41,848 nt of DNA, from contig CAIQOJ010000130.1 in assembly GCA_903873395.1 (NCBI GenBank), positions 1 through 41,848 of the forward strand, in the 5' to 3' direction. Of the stretch, positions 33,729 through 41,295 are shown piece by piece (the first letter of the stretch is position 1; every line of letters starts with the position of its first letter). The notes below the pieces were generated by a model that was given only the letters and a program-made list of their open reading frames with translations, made no database searches and had not been told where the DNA came from. This stretch comes from an uncultured Acidimicrobiaceae bacterium (lineage in GTDB: Bacteria > Actinomycetota > Acidimicrobiia > Acidimicrobiales > RAAP-2). The translations under genes were made by a program, and so were the position numbers.

Positions 33729-35749
33729 GCCATGACCCCGGCCAGCGATGGGGTGGCCGACGAGTCATCGTTCACCGTGATGGATACGCCGCAAAGTTCG
33801 AGTGCTCGGCGTCGACCTTCGAGCACAGCTTCCAGGGCTGTGCGAGGGGCAACGCAGTCACCGGCTCGTGGTGTTCCTGGTCGAGCGTCGTAGAGCGCCT
33901 CGTCGGGCAGGCGCTGTCCGCAGTCGATGACAACAGAGGCAGGTACGACGCGTGGTTGGCCGGTCCAGACGTCCTCGAGTTGGACGGCGCCCTCATGGGC
34001 CCCACGCAGGAGCGCACGACGCTCTCGTGCGACCCCGGCCCGCTGGAGACGCACGTTGGCATCAGCGAGGTCGCCGGTGAGCGAGAGGAGCGTGCCGCAG
34101 ATCTGGTCTTGGGTGACGATTGCCACCGTGCGACCCGCTGCAGCCAACCACTCGGCCACACCGATGGCGATGGGTCCGCCGATGGGGTCATGGACGACCA
34201 CCGTGCCCTCAGGGAGGTCCTCGGGCGCGCCCGCCAGAGCGCTTCGGGCATCGAGCACGGTGACGGAGGCATCGGAGGAGAACGCAGGTGGTGCGGAACG
34301 GCTGCCGGTGGCGAGCACTACAGCGACCCCTGCCTCCCTGGCCGAATCGAGTTCTTCGGCCACAACTTCACGACCGGTGGCAATAGTCACACCCAGTGAC
34401 CGACATGACGCTTCCAGCCAGTCGACCAACGCCGCCAGACGGGTGCGACCTGGGCCGATGGCGGCATCGCGCAGCGCACCTCCGGTCCGATCGGTCTGCT
34501 CAGCCACCTCGACCTGCCATCCACGCGTGGCCAGCACCCGGGCGCACTCGAGTCCGGCTGCTCCCGCTCCCACCACCAGGGCACGTGGTGGCGTAGGCGT
34601 CATCGCCACCGTCGGCTCCTCAACCGGTCGGTCGACGACGGGATCGGTGGTTTCGTGGCCGGCCCGAGGATCGGAGACGCAACTGATGATCGGGTTGCGG
34701 TTGTCACGCACTCGACAGGCCTGGTTGCACAAGATGCACGGCCGCACCGGCTCGTTGGCGGCAACCTTGGCCACGAAGTTCGGCTCGGCGATCTGGGCTC
34801 GAGTGAGCTCCACCAGGTCGGCCGAGCAATCGGCCAGTGCCTCTTCGGCCATAGCCGCATCCACGACGCTGCCTTGGAGTACCACGGGTACTCGGCCTGC
34901 GGCGACCTGTCGCATGGTCTGACAGAGGTCGAGGTTGAACCCGGCCGGAGTATGGGCATCTGGGCGGTAGGCGGTGGCCGAATAGGGACCGCCCCGGACC
35001 ACGGTCATCAGGTCGAGGCGATCGGCCAGGGTGTCGACGAACACCGCCGCATGCTCAGGGGTGGTTCCTGCCCACGGGGCGAGTTCGTCGCACGACAGGC
35101 GAAGGGCCAGCACCTTGTCGGGACCGATGGCCGACCGGACGGCATAGAGGACCTGGGTGGTGAGGAGAAGCTTGTCGTGGCCGTAGGCGTCGTCCCGTTG
35201 GTTGGTGATACCCGAGTGGAATTGGCGAAGCAGCGATAACGCCCCAGCATCCACCTCGACCCCGTCCATCCCAGCGGCTACGGCCAGTCGGGCCGCCTCG
35301 CCAAAGCCAGCCACCACGGTGTTGATCTCGTCGGCGCCCATGGCCATGGGAAGTTCCCGGCTGGCTGCGTCGGCAACCGGCGAGGGAGCCCACAAGGCGG
35401 ACTGCGAGTAGGCGCTCGACCCCTGACCGCCCGCATGCCCTAGGCCGGCAAGAACGACAGCCCCAACGGCATGGCAGGTCGAGGCCACGGCCTGCCAGCC
35501 CTGTGAGCACTCGGTGGCCAGGGGCGCGCGTTCGTAGGGCCAATCGGACGGGTGGACCGAAGCGGTCTCGGTGATGATCACACCGGCTCCACCCGCTGCC
35601 CGAGCTTGGTAGTACGCGACGTGGCGCCGCCCGATGGCTCGGTCGTCTGCCAGGTTCGTCTCGTGGGGACCGAACACGGCTCGAGACGGTGCCTCGACCC
35701 CGGCCAAGGTGATCGGGTCCGCTAGGCGGACACCGCCGTCAACGGTCAT
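33725..35749 (-). CDS. Mycofactocin-system OYE/FadH-family flavoprotein (first copy, after mftC)
   Basis: This 674-aa paralogue of the 30.9-32.9 kb protein starts at ATG 35749, overlapping the mftC stop (ATGA). It has a TIM barrel (LADPITLAGVEAPSRAVFGPHE, VVLAGLGHAGGQ, FHSGITNQRDDAYG), a 4Fe-4S motif CILCNQAC...C (spacing 2-3-11), and a FAD domain (ALVVGAGAAGLECARVL). The barrel is divergent: the FadH proton-donor Tyr position reads GALSLLRQF, and the His loop is shortened to TVVRGGPYSATAY. The second GxGxxG region is HDPIGGPIAIG. It takes the place that mftD has in mycobacterial loci, directly after mftC. Function unknown; a part in cofactor maturation or reoxidation is inference. Confidence 0.87.
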   Translation of the reverse strand: MTVDGGVRLADPITLAGVEAPSRAVFGPHETNLADDRAIGRRHVAYYQARAAGGAGVIITETASVHPSDWPYERAPLATECSQGWQAVASTCHAVGAVVLAGLGHAGGQGSSAYSQSALWAPSPVADAASRELPMAMGADEINTVVAGFGEAARLAVAAGMDGVEVDAGALSLLRQFHSGITNQRDDAYGHDKLLLTTQVLYAVRSAIGPDKVLALRLSCDELAPWAGTTPEHAAVFVDTLADRLDLMTVVRGGPYSATAYRPDAHTPAGFNLDLCQTMRQVAAGRVPVVLQGSVVDAAMAEEALADCSADLVELTRAQIAEPNFVAKVAANEPVRPCILCNQACRVRDNRNPIISCVSDPRAGHETTDPVVDRPVEEPTVAMTPTPPRALVVGAGAAGLECARVLATRGWQVEVAEQTDRTGGALRDAAIGPGRTRLAALVDWLEASCRSLGVTIATGREVVAEELDSAREAGVAVVLATGSRSAPPAFSSDASVTVLDARSALAGAPEDLPEGTVVVHDPIGGPIAIGVAEWLAAAGRTVAIVTQDQICGTLLSLTGDLADANVRLQRAGVARERRALLRGAHEGAVQLEDVWTGQPRVVPASVVIDCGQRLPDEALYDARPGTPRAGDCVAPRTALEAVLEGRRRALELCGVSITVNDDSSATPSLAGVMA

Positions 35750-36984
35750 CGAGTGGGATCCACGTCCACGGCAAATCCGGCCAACGGATTTTCGTCGCAG
35801 GTGCGGTCGGGTCGACGTGAGGGCGACAGCGCCACGGCCACCTTGCGGGGGGATGCTGAGTGATCCGGGAAGGGCCGAGGGGTCTCCACGTCGCCTCGTC
35901 CCAACAGGGCAGCCTCGCCATGACCGAGGACGCATTCGGGGTCCGGACCGTCGAGGGGAAGTCCGGTGAAGAACTTGGCGGCCATGCAGCCACCCCTACA
36001 GGCGTCGTAGTGGCCACAACTGCCGCACGCCCCCGGGCTCTGTGGCGCCCGCAACTCGGTGAAGAGTTCCGAAGACCGCCACACGTCGGTGAACCCGCCA
36101 AGCGATCGGACATTGCCGGCCAGGAACTCATCGTGGATGGCGAACGGGCAGGCATAGACGTCACCGACCGGATCGACGAGACAGACCACCCGGCCTGCGC
36201 CACAAAGATTGAGACCAGGAAGGGCTTCGCCGTAGCCGGCCAGATGGAAGAAGGAGTCACCAGTGAGCACCGAGTCGCCGTGGGCCACGAGCCAGTCGTA
36301 GAGGAGGCGTTGCTGATCAGCGGTGGGATGCAGTTCGTCCCAGGTGTCTGCCCCTCGGCCAGCCGGCCGCAGCCGGGTGAGTCGGAGCTGGGCCTGGTAG
36401 CGGTCGGCGATCGCCTTGAAGGCATCGAGTTGGGTGACGTTGTGACGGGTCACCACCACCGAAAGTTTGAATCCCGTGAACCCGGCGGAAGCCAGGCGGT
36501 CCATGGCTGTCATGGCTGTGGCAAAGGTGCCGTCACCTCGCACGGCATCGTTGACCTCAGGGGTGGCTCCGTCCAACGAGATCTGGACGTCGACATAGTC
36601 ACTCGATGCAAGTCGGGTGGCGACCTCGGGAGTGATGCGTGAACCGTTCGTGGAGAACTTGACCCCAACGTGGTGCTCGGTGGCGTAGTCGACGAGTTCC
36701 CAGAAATCGGACCTGATGGTCGGCTCGCCCCCACCGATGTTCACGTAGAAGATCTGCATGCGCTCGAACTCATCGATGAGGGCCTTGCACTCCTCAGTGG
36801 TGAGCTCGCGGGGGTCTCGACGCCCAGAGCTGGACAGGCAGTGCACGCATGCCAGGTTGCAGGCGTAGGTCAGCTCCCAGGTGAGGCAGATGGGGGCATC
36901 AAGACCGCGCTCGAAGCGGTCGACCAGGCGGAGGCCTGCGGGAACTGGCTGGTGATCGGTAGTTGTCATCGTGTCAATGGTCAT
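35746..36984 (-). CDS. mftC: MftC, mycofactocin radical SAM maturase
   Basis: This 412-aa radical SAM enzyme has the cluster motif C42-x3-C46-x2-C49 (YACNLACVHC), the GGE motif in VNIGGGEPTIR, and a SPASM C-terminus with further Cys (NLCGAG, VVCLVDPVGDVYACPF, GACGSCGHYDACRGGC, PDPEC) for two auxiliary clusters. MftC decarboxylates the C-terminal Tyr of MftA and then joins it to the Val, using MftB to present the peptide. ATG 36984 overlaps the mftB stop (ATGA); the open frame upstream to 37080 lies inside mftB. The tail of about 35 residues after the last Cys is low complexity. Identification is firm. Confidence 0.97.
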   Translation of the reverse strand: MTIDTMTTTDHQPVPAGLRLVDRFERGLDAPICLTWELTYACNLACVHCLSSSGRRDPRELTTEECKALIDEFERMQIFYVNIGGGEPTIRSDFWELVDYATEHHVGVKFSTNGSRITPEVATRLASSDYVDVQISLDGATPEVNDAVRGDGTFATAMTAMDRLASAGFTGFKLSVVVTRHNVTQLDAFKAIADRYQAQLRLTRLRPAGRGADTWDELHPTADQQRLLYDWLVAHGDSVLTGDSFFHLAGYGEALPGLNLCGAGRVVCLVDPVGDVYACPFAIHDEFLAGNVRSLGGFTDVWRSSELFTELRAPQSPGACGSCGHYDACRGGCMAAKFFTGLPLDGPDPECVLGHGEAALLGRGDVETPRPFPDHSASPRKVAVALSPSRRPDRTCDENPLAGFAVDVDPTR

Positions 36985-37328
36985 GCCACTCGCTCGCAGA
37001 TCATGTTGGAGTCGGCCAGCGCGGAGAGCGCTTGGGCGTAGTTGGCCAACTCGGCTTCGGGCACACCAGCAGCCAGGCACGCATCAAGGCCTGTGGGCTG
37101 GTCGGCCAGGGACTCGACCACGGCGAGCAGCGTCCGGCTCTTCAAGAACGAGAGCCGGCGTGTTCCGAAGTGGTAGGCCAGCGCACCGAACGACTCCGGG
37201 CGCAACGACACCTGAGGGTGAAGCATCCATGCCCGCGCTGGGTCGTACCCATGAGGGGCGGTTGGATCATCAACCATCGAGGCTTCGCCCGAATCGGTCA
37301 CCACATCTGAAGTAGTCACTGCGCGCAC
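36981..37328 (-). CDS. mftB: MftB, RRE-fold peptide chaperone for MftA
   Basis: This protein of up to 115 aa has the MftB core YDPARAWMLHPQVSLRPE, FGALAYHFGTRRLSFLKS, followed by a helical part resembling PqqD-type RiPP recognition elements. It binds the MftA leader and delivers it to MftC. The start is uncertain: GTG 37328, GTG 37319 and ATG 37277 are all in frame and none has a strong ribosome-binding site; the conserved core begins after all of them. It lies 27 bp after mftA. Confidence 0.95.
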   Translation of the reverse strand: MRAVTTSDVVTDSGEASMVDDPTAPHGYDPARAWMLHPQVSLRPESFGALAYHFGTRRLSFLKSRTLLAVVESLADQPTGLDACLAAGVPEAELANYAQALSALADSNMICERVA

Positions 37329-37355
37329 GGGTGCTCGGTCTAGATGGCCTGCGGC

Positions 37356-37511
37356 TTAGTAGACGCCGCACATTCCGTCGATGGAGACATCTTCGACAAG
37401 GAGATCAGAGGTGACCAGGACTTCGGTGGCCTCAATGCCTTCTGAGGCGGCGACATCGGTGGTGACCATCTGGTCGGCGCCTGCGGTGACGGGTGCGGTG
37501 GTGGGTGTCAT
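37356..37511 (-). CDS. mftA: MftA, mycofactocin precursor peptide (51 aa)
   Basis: This short ORF ends in SIDGMCGVY, matching the invariant IDGMCGVY end of MftA; the final Val-Tyr becomes the redox core of mycofactocin. The leader is acidic and Thr/Ala-rich (TPTTAPVTAGADQMVTTDVA) and has no other Cys. ATG 37511 has GGAGGAA 4-5 nt upstream, a strong site suited to a substrate needed in excess. It is the first gene of the operon, divergent from mftR. Length is somewhat above the 30-50 aa typical of the family. Confidence 0.98.
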   Translation of the reverse strand: MTPTTAPVTAGADQMVTTDVAASEGIEATEVLVTSDLLVEDVSIDGMCGVY

Positions 37512-37645
37512 CGGTTCCTCCATCGGGTTCGTGAGCGGGTCACGGCCAACTCGGGGTTGGCCGTCCTGCGATCATCCTGCCTGCATCCACAAGGTTCTTG
37601 GGACCAGGTACTGCAATTTACTGCACTCGATGCCAGAATGAAAGC
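37512..37645. promoter_or_regulatory. mftA-mftR divergent promoter region with direct repeats
   Basis: This short region must hold promoters for both directions and an MftR operator. TACTGCA occurs twice exactly 10 bp apart (37609-37615 and 37619-37625), one helical turn, around an AT-rich core (AATTTA). TetR regulators usually bind inverted repeats, so these direct repeats are only candidates. Confidence 0.45.
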
Positions 37646-38371
37646 GTGCACGACATGGGCCACGTCGAAGCAGACGCAGACGAGACCAAAACTGGGGACC
37701 AGACCAAAACTGATGGTCCGACCCGTCGAACTCCTTCGGCCGACACCCCAGATCAAGATGTCGCCGATACAGAGTCGTCAGGACCAAGAGGTCGGCCCGC
37801 TTCTACGTCACGTCACGAACTTTCTCGGCTCGCTCTCGATCTCTTCGCCCGCCAGGGTTATGACGAGACCACGGTCGATGACATTGCCTCTGCGGCAGGC
37901 ATCGGCCGTCGCACCTTCTTCCGGTACTTCGACGCCAAGCCTGATGCTGTGTGGGGGGAGTTCGACGACGAGTTGGTGCGCCTCGCCGACCGGCTGGCTG
38001 AAGCGCCCGAAGACGAACCCATGCTCGACGTGCTGCGGCGTGCCGTCATGGCCACCAACCGGTTCGGTGCCGGCGAACTTGACGAACTGCGTCAGCGAAT
38101 GTCGCTCATCGGCTCGGTCCCCGACCTCGTTGCCCATTCGGCGGTCCGTTACGAGGCATGGTGCGACGTGGTCGCCACCTTCGCCGCCGGCCGGTTGGGC
38201 TGCGCCCCGGGCGACCTGGAGGCGCAAACCGTCGCACGGGCCGCCCTTGGGGCGGCCATGGCGGCATTCTCGTCGTGGGCCAGCACCGGTGGTGGTGATC
38301 TGGTCGACCAGGTCGATCGGGCCTTTCGTCTGCTGGCCACCGGCCTGGTCGAGTCACCCTCTCCTCGATGA
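37646..38371 (+). CDS. mftR: MftR, TetR-family regulator of the mycofactocin locus
   Basis: This protein of about 241 aa has a Thr/Asp-rich, probably disordered leader of some 50 residues, then a TetR DNA-binding domain: RHELSRLALDLFARQGYDETTVDDIASAAGIGRRTFFRYFDAK. The C-terminal ligand domain is helical. In mycobacteria MftR represses the mft genes and is released by long-chain acyl-CoA. The start may be GTG 37646 or ATG 37655; the longer frame to 37598 would run through the promoter region. In the leader a GACCAAAACTG motif occurs twice (about 37682-37710), encoding repeated QTKT-like residues. It is divergent from mftA, the usual arrangement. Confidence 0.92.
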   Translation: MHDMGHVEADADETKTGDQTKTDGPTRRTPSADTPDQDVADTESSGPRGRPASTSRHELSRLALDLFARQGYDETTVDDIASAAGIGRRTFFRYFDAKPDAVWGEFDDELVRLADRLAEAPEDEPMLDVLRRAVMATNRFGAGELDELRQRMSLIGSVPDLVAHSAVRYEAWCDVVATFAAGRLGCAPGDLEAQTVARAALGAAMAAFSSWASTGGGDLVDQVDRAFRLLATGLVESPSPR

Positions 38372-38401
38372 GACACGCTCCTCAATGAGACACGCCCCTC
38401 A
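38368..38401. repeat. 2 x 17-bp tandem repeat at the mftR stop codon
   Basis: atgagacacgctcctca (38368-38384) and atgagacacgcccctca (38385-38401) follow directly; the first contains the mftR stop codon. A third partial copy (attatgagcag) may follow. The region up to 38600 leads to the alcohol dehydrogenase gene and otherwise shows no gene. Confidence 0.9.
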
Positions 38402-38600
38402 ATTATGAGCAGCGTGTCGCCCTCAGAACGCTGATGCGGGCTGGTCTCGACGAATGACCCGGAGGTCGGGCCCTGAGGGCAGGCGCTCGGCTCACACGGT
38501 CACGCTGGCTCGATCAACGAGGACGGTTCGACGGAACGCTCACCAGGCGCGATGCTTGGAGTGCACGGCGCCGGGGGGTGCCGTCCGACGGGAGGATCAC

Positions 38601-39752
38601 ATGAACGTTCGCGCCGCTGTTTGCACGGGACTGCACGAGCCCTGGAAGGTCGAAGATGTCGAGATCGGCGATCCGCATGCCAATGAGGTGAAGGTCCAGA
38701 TGGTCTACGCCGGCATGTGCCACTCCGATGAGCACCTGCGCACCGGTGACATCAGTGCCCCGACCGAGGTCTTGGAGTTCTTCGGTGTCGACTCGCTGTT
38801 CCCCTGTGTGGGTGGACATGAGGGTGCCGGCATTGTCGTGGAGGTGGGCGAGGGCGTGAAGTCTGTCTCGGTGGGCGACCACGTGGCTGCCGCCTTCATG
38901 CCGGCCTGTGGCATCTGCTTCTGGTGCGCATCAGGCCGTCAGCACCTCTGCGATCTCGGGATGTCCACCCTGGCCGGCCCGATGATGAGCGACGGCACCT
39001 GGCGGCACCATCTCAACGGCAAGAACGTCAACCGCATGACCCAGCTGGGCACGTTTGCTGAGTACATGGTGGTAAACGAGGCCTCAGTGGTGAAGATCGA
39101 CCCGAATGCCTCGCTCAAGGCTGCCGCCCTGATCTCCTGTGGCATCTCCACTGGATTCGGTTCAGCGGTCGACCGGGCGAAGGTCACACCGGGCGAGACT
39201 GTGGTGGTCGTCGGCTGCGGTGGTGTCGGCGCCGGCGCCATCCAGGGAGCACGCCTGGCCGGAGCGCGCCAAATCCTGGCCGTCGACCCGCTTCCCTTCA
39301 AGACCGACAAGGCCAAGACCATCGGGGCAACGCACACGGCAGCGTCCATGCTGGAAGCCAACCTGATGCTTCCCGACATGACCCAGGGCCGCATGGCTGA
39401 CGTTGTGATTCTCACCCCAGGTGTTCTCACCGGTGACCTCATCGCCCCGGCTATGGCCCTGGCTTCCAAGGACGGACGGGTGGTCACCACGGCCATCGCT
39501 CCGTTCAACCAGGACAAGGTCGACCTCAACCTGTTCAACTTCGCCATGTTCAACCAGGCGCTGTTGGGCACGGTCTTCGGGTCGTGCAGCCCACGGGTGC
39601 AGATCCCCAACCTTCTTCGTCTTTACGAAGCTGGCATGTTGGAGATCGACGACCTGATCACGCAGGAGTACACCCTCGACCAGGTGCAGAACGGCTACGA
39701 CGACTTGGCTTCGGGACTCAACATCCGCGGCGTGGTGAACTTCAGCGCCTGA
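38601..39752 (+). CDS. NDMA-dependent zinc alcohol dehydrogenase (mycofactocin-associated)
   Basis: This 383-aa medium-chain dehydrogenase starts at ATG 38601 with GGGAGGA 5 nt upstream. Catalytic-zinc ligands are C40 (MCHSDEH) and H73/E74 (GHEGAG). The structural-zinc group is C103-x2-C106-x2-C109-x7-C117 and the NAD loop is GCGGVGAGAIQG. The sequence fits the NDMA-dependent alcohol dehydrogenase group (Rxyl_3153/TIGR03989 type), which co-occurs with mycofactocin. These enzymes hold NAD tightly, need an artificial acceptor such as NDMA in vitro and depend on mycofactocin in vivo. It oxidises primary alcohols to aldehydes. The insertion HSDEHLRTGDISAPTEVLEFFGVDSL before the zinc His may help retain NAD. 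It has its own terminator and probably its own promoter. Confidence 0.94.
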   Translation: MNVRAAVCTGLHEPWKVEDVEIGDPHANEVKVQMVYAGMCHSDEHLRTGDISAPTEVLEFFGVDSLFPCVGGHEGAGIVVEVGEGVKSVSVGDHVAAAFMPACGICFWCASGRQHLCDLGMSTLAGPMMSDGTWRHHLNGKNVNRMTQLGTFAEYMVVNEASVVKIDPNASLKAAALISCGISTGFGSAVDRAKVTPGETVVVVGCGGVGAGAIQGARLAGARQILAVDPLPFKTDKAKTIGATHTAASMLEANLMLPDMTQGRMADVVILTPGVLTGDLIAPAMALASKDGRVVTTAIAPFNQDKVDLNLFNFAMFNQALLGTVFGSCSPRVQIPNLLRLYEAGMLEIDDLITQEYTLDQVQNGYDDLASGLNIRGVVNFSA

Positions 39753-39787
39753 GCCGAGCGGCCGGTTGGCCAGATGGACGGAATGCA

Positions 39788-39815
39788 CGAAGCCCCGGGT
39801 TTCCCCGGGGCTTCG
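39788..39815 (+). terminator. Hairpin terminator of the alcohol dehydrogenase gene
   Basis: A perfect 12-bp stem (39788-39799 with 39804-39815) with a 4-nt loop lies 35 bp after the stop codon. It also faces the convergent SHOCT gene. Confidence 0.88.
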
Positions 39816-39860
39816 TCGCGTTACGTCGTACCTAGGGGCGCATCACGCGCCCTGAGGGAT

Positions 39861-40142
39861 TCAGCCGGCCAGCAGCTTGGCCTTGGCCGTGGCGAACTCC
39901 TCATCGGTCAGCAGCCCAGACATCTTCATGTCGGCCAGCTTCTGAAGCTCGGTGGTGATGTCGACAGCAGGTGCTGCCGCTGGTGCCGGAGCAGGCGGTG
40001 GGGCCTGCTGGGCCTGTGCCTCCTCGGCCTTGGCCATCTGGCGCTGCTGCACCCGGCCGGACACAGCGGTTGCCGTTCCTGCCACGACGGCCGTGCGGGC
40101 TGCCATGCCCACGAGCCCTGGTCGTCCCATGCGTCCCATCAT
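39861..40142 (-). CDS. SHOCT-domain small membrane-associated protein
   Basis: This 93-aa protein has a hydrophobic N-terminal stretch (LVGMAARTAVVAGTATAVSG), an Ala/Pro/Gln linker, and a C-terminal SHOCT motif (ELQKLADMKMSGLLTDEEFATAKAKLL). SHOCT domains are short oligomerisation or tethering modules. It is the second gene after the DUF6325-like gene, 57 bp away on the same strand, and such pairs are frequent in Actinobacteria. Its role is unknown. Confidence 0.88.
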   Translation of the reverse strand: MMGRMGRPGLVGMAARTAVVAGTATAVSGRVQQRQMAKAEEAQAQQAPPPAPAPAAAPAVDITTELQKLADMKMSGLLTDEEFATAKAKLLAG

Positions 40143-40199
40143 CGTCAGTACCTCCTGGTTGTCTGTCGTTCGTGCGGTGTGATTGTCAGGTCGAGATCG

Positions 40200-40631
40200 T
40201 CAGTCCATCGAGGCCAGCTCGTTGAGGAGCTGGTCGACAGCGAGACCGGGCAGGCGGAGTTCGTCGGTGAGAACCCCTCCCGAGTTGATGATGGCGTCGC
40301 GCAAGGGCTTGGCCCAGGTGTGCTCGAAAACCAAGATGGCCTGGGAGTTTCCTGGCTCGAGATCTGCAGCCAACTCGGCAACATCCTCATCGCTGATGAG
40401 CGACTCGATTTGATTGAGCACCCCAGTCAGGCGGGCGGCATCGTGGCCGGCATCGAGCTGTTCGAACTCCATGAAGAGGAGCTCACCGGCATCGTCACGG
40501 GCGACGAAGATGCCGTCGACGATCGTGATGGTGCCAGCCGCAGTCAGGCGCTCGAGTTCGGGGATGATCTCCCCGGAGAACTGATTGCCGGGAAAGGCGA
40601 TCACGAGGACTTCGATCGGGCCCAGGGCCAT
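40200..40631 (-). CDS. DUF6325-like protein
   Basis: This 143-aa protein starts MALGPIEVLVIAFPGNQFSGEI at ATG 40631, with GGAGGT upstream. The N-terminal strand-helix and the later AILVFEHTWAKPLRDAIINSGGVL are typical of the DUF6325/DUF1269-related family of small alpha/beta proteins, usually found next to SHOCT genes. It may form a two-component complex with the SHOCT protein, perhaps stress-related; no enzyme residues are apparent. The longer upstream frame to 40814 has no support. Confidence 0.82.
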   Translation of the reverse strand: MALGPIEVLVIAFPGNQFSGEIIPELERLTAAGTITIVDGIFVARDDAGELLFMEFEQLDAGHDAARLTGVLNQIESLISDEDVAELAADLEPGNSQAILVFEHTWAKPLRDAIINSGGVLTDELRLPGLAVDQLLNELASMD

Positions 40632-41037
40632 GTGCCACCTCCGTAGCAGTTGTGTCGTGAGGACATGTGGTGACGACGTGCCCTGTGAGCAATCGCCACC
40701 GTTGATTGCCTGGACCTTACCAGTGGAACTGTCTTGGAAATCGGACGCGCAGCGGCCAGGTTCGATGGCCTGACGCCAACACTGGTGGCGCAGTAGGAAG
40801 TGACGATGCCGCACGATTGAGGGAACCGCAGATGGCCATCGTGCGACCTGTCGGGCGGCCGGCCCGGCGACAGGTCACGCCGGTCGTGCCTGGTCGTCGC
40901 CCTGGCTTGCCCATTGGTGCGCTCGGCTGGCCTCCTGGCTCGCCGTCGCTGACGCAGGCGAAGCAGTTCATCGCTGGCAACGTGCCTCGCGCTACAGGCC
41001 CATCACCGAGTGCTCCTGATGGGGCGAGCCGGTGTGA
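40632..41037. other. Intergenic region without a supported gene
   Basis: This 406-bp stretch shows only overlapping frames on both strands with no family pattern. It should contain the promoter of the DUF6325-SHOCT pair near 40640-40740. Confidence 0.6.
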
Positions 41038-41295
41038 TCAGTCGTGATCGGGACAGGCGCGCCGGGGCATGACGATCACCGCAGCCGGAAGTGCCCGCCG
41101 TCCCTTGGCCAAGGTGCCAGCTTCACGTCGAAGGTCTTGGCGTCGCACCCGCATAGGGCGACGTCGCCCGATGGATTCCGGGTGGCGCACCAAGCGGCCC
41201 ACGCTGCCGATCCGGCCCGATGTGCGAGCCAAACGACAGGTCGATGAGGCATGGATGCTGGCGGCCACCTCGTCGAGGGGAAGGCGGTCGATCAT
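41038..41295 (-). CDS. Small Arg-rich hypothetical ORF coupled to the IPT gene
   Basis: This 85-aa frame starts at ATG 41295, which overlaps the stop of the upstream IPT/TIG gene (ATGA), the coupling seen throughout the window. The product is strongly basic (HPESIGRRRPMRVRRQDLRR) with no signal peptide and no recognised domain. The alternative frames over the same bases are no better. Coupling is the only support, so it may be chance. Confidence 0.35.
   Translation of the reverse strand: MIDRLPLDEVAASIHASSTCRLARTSGRIGSVGRLVRHPESIGRRRPMRVRRQDLRREAGTLAKGRRALPAAVIVMPRRACPDHD

Noticed and set aside
33725-35749. Genuine 2,4-dienoyl-CoA reductase (FadH) for beta-oxidation
   Set aside because: Active-site Tyr/His positions look replaced, the context is mycofactocin, and no beta-oxidation gene is present.
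764-38401. CRISPR array
   Set aside because: The repeats found are short, directly adjacent and of unrelated sequence, without spacers or cas genes.
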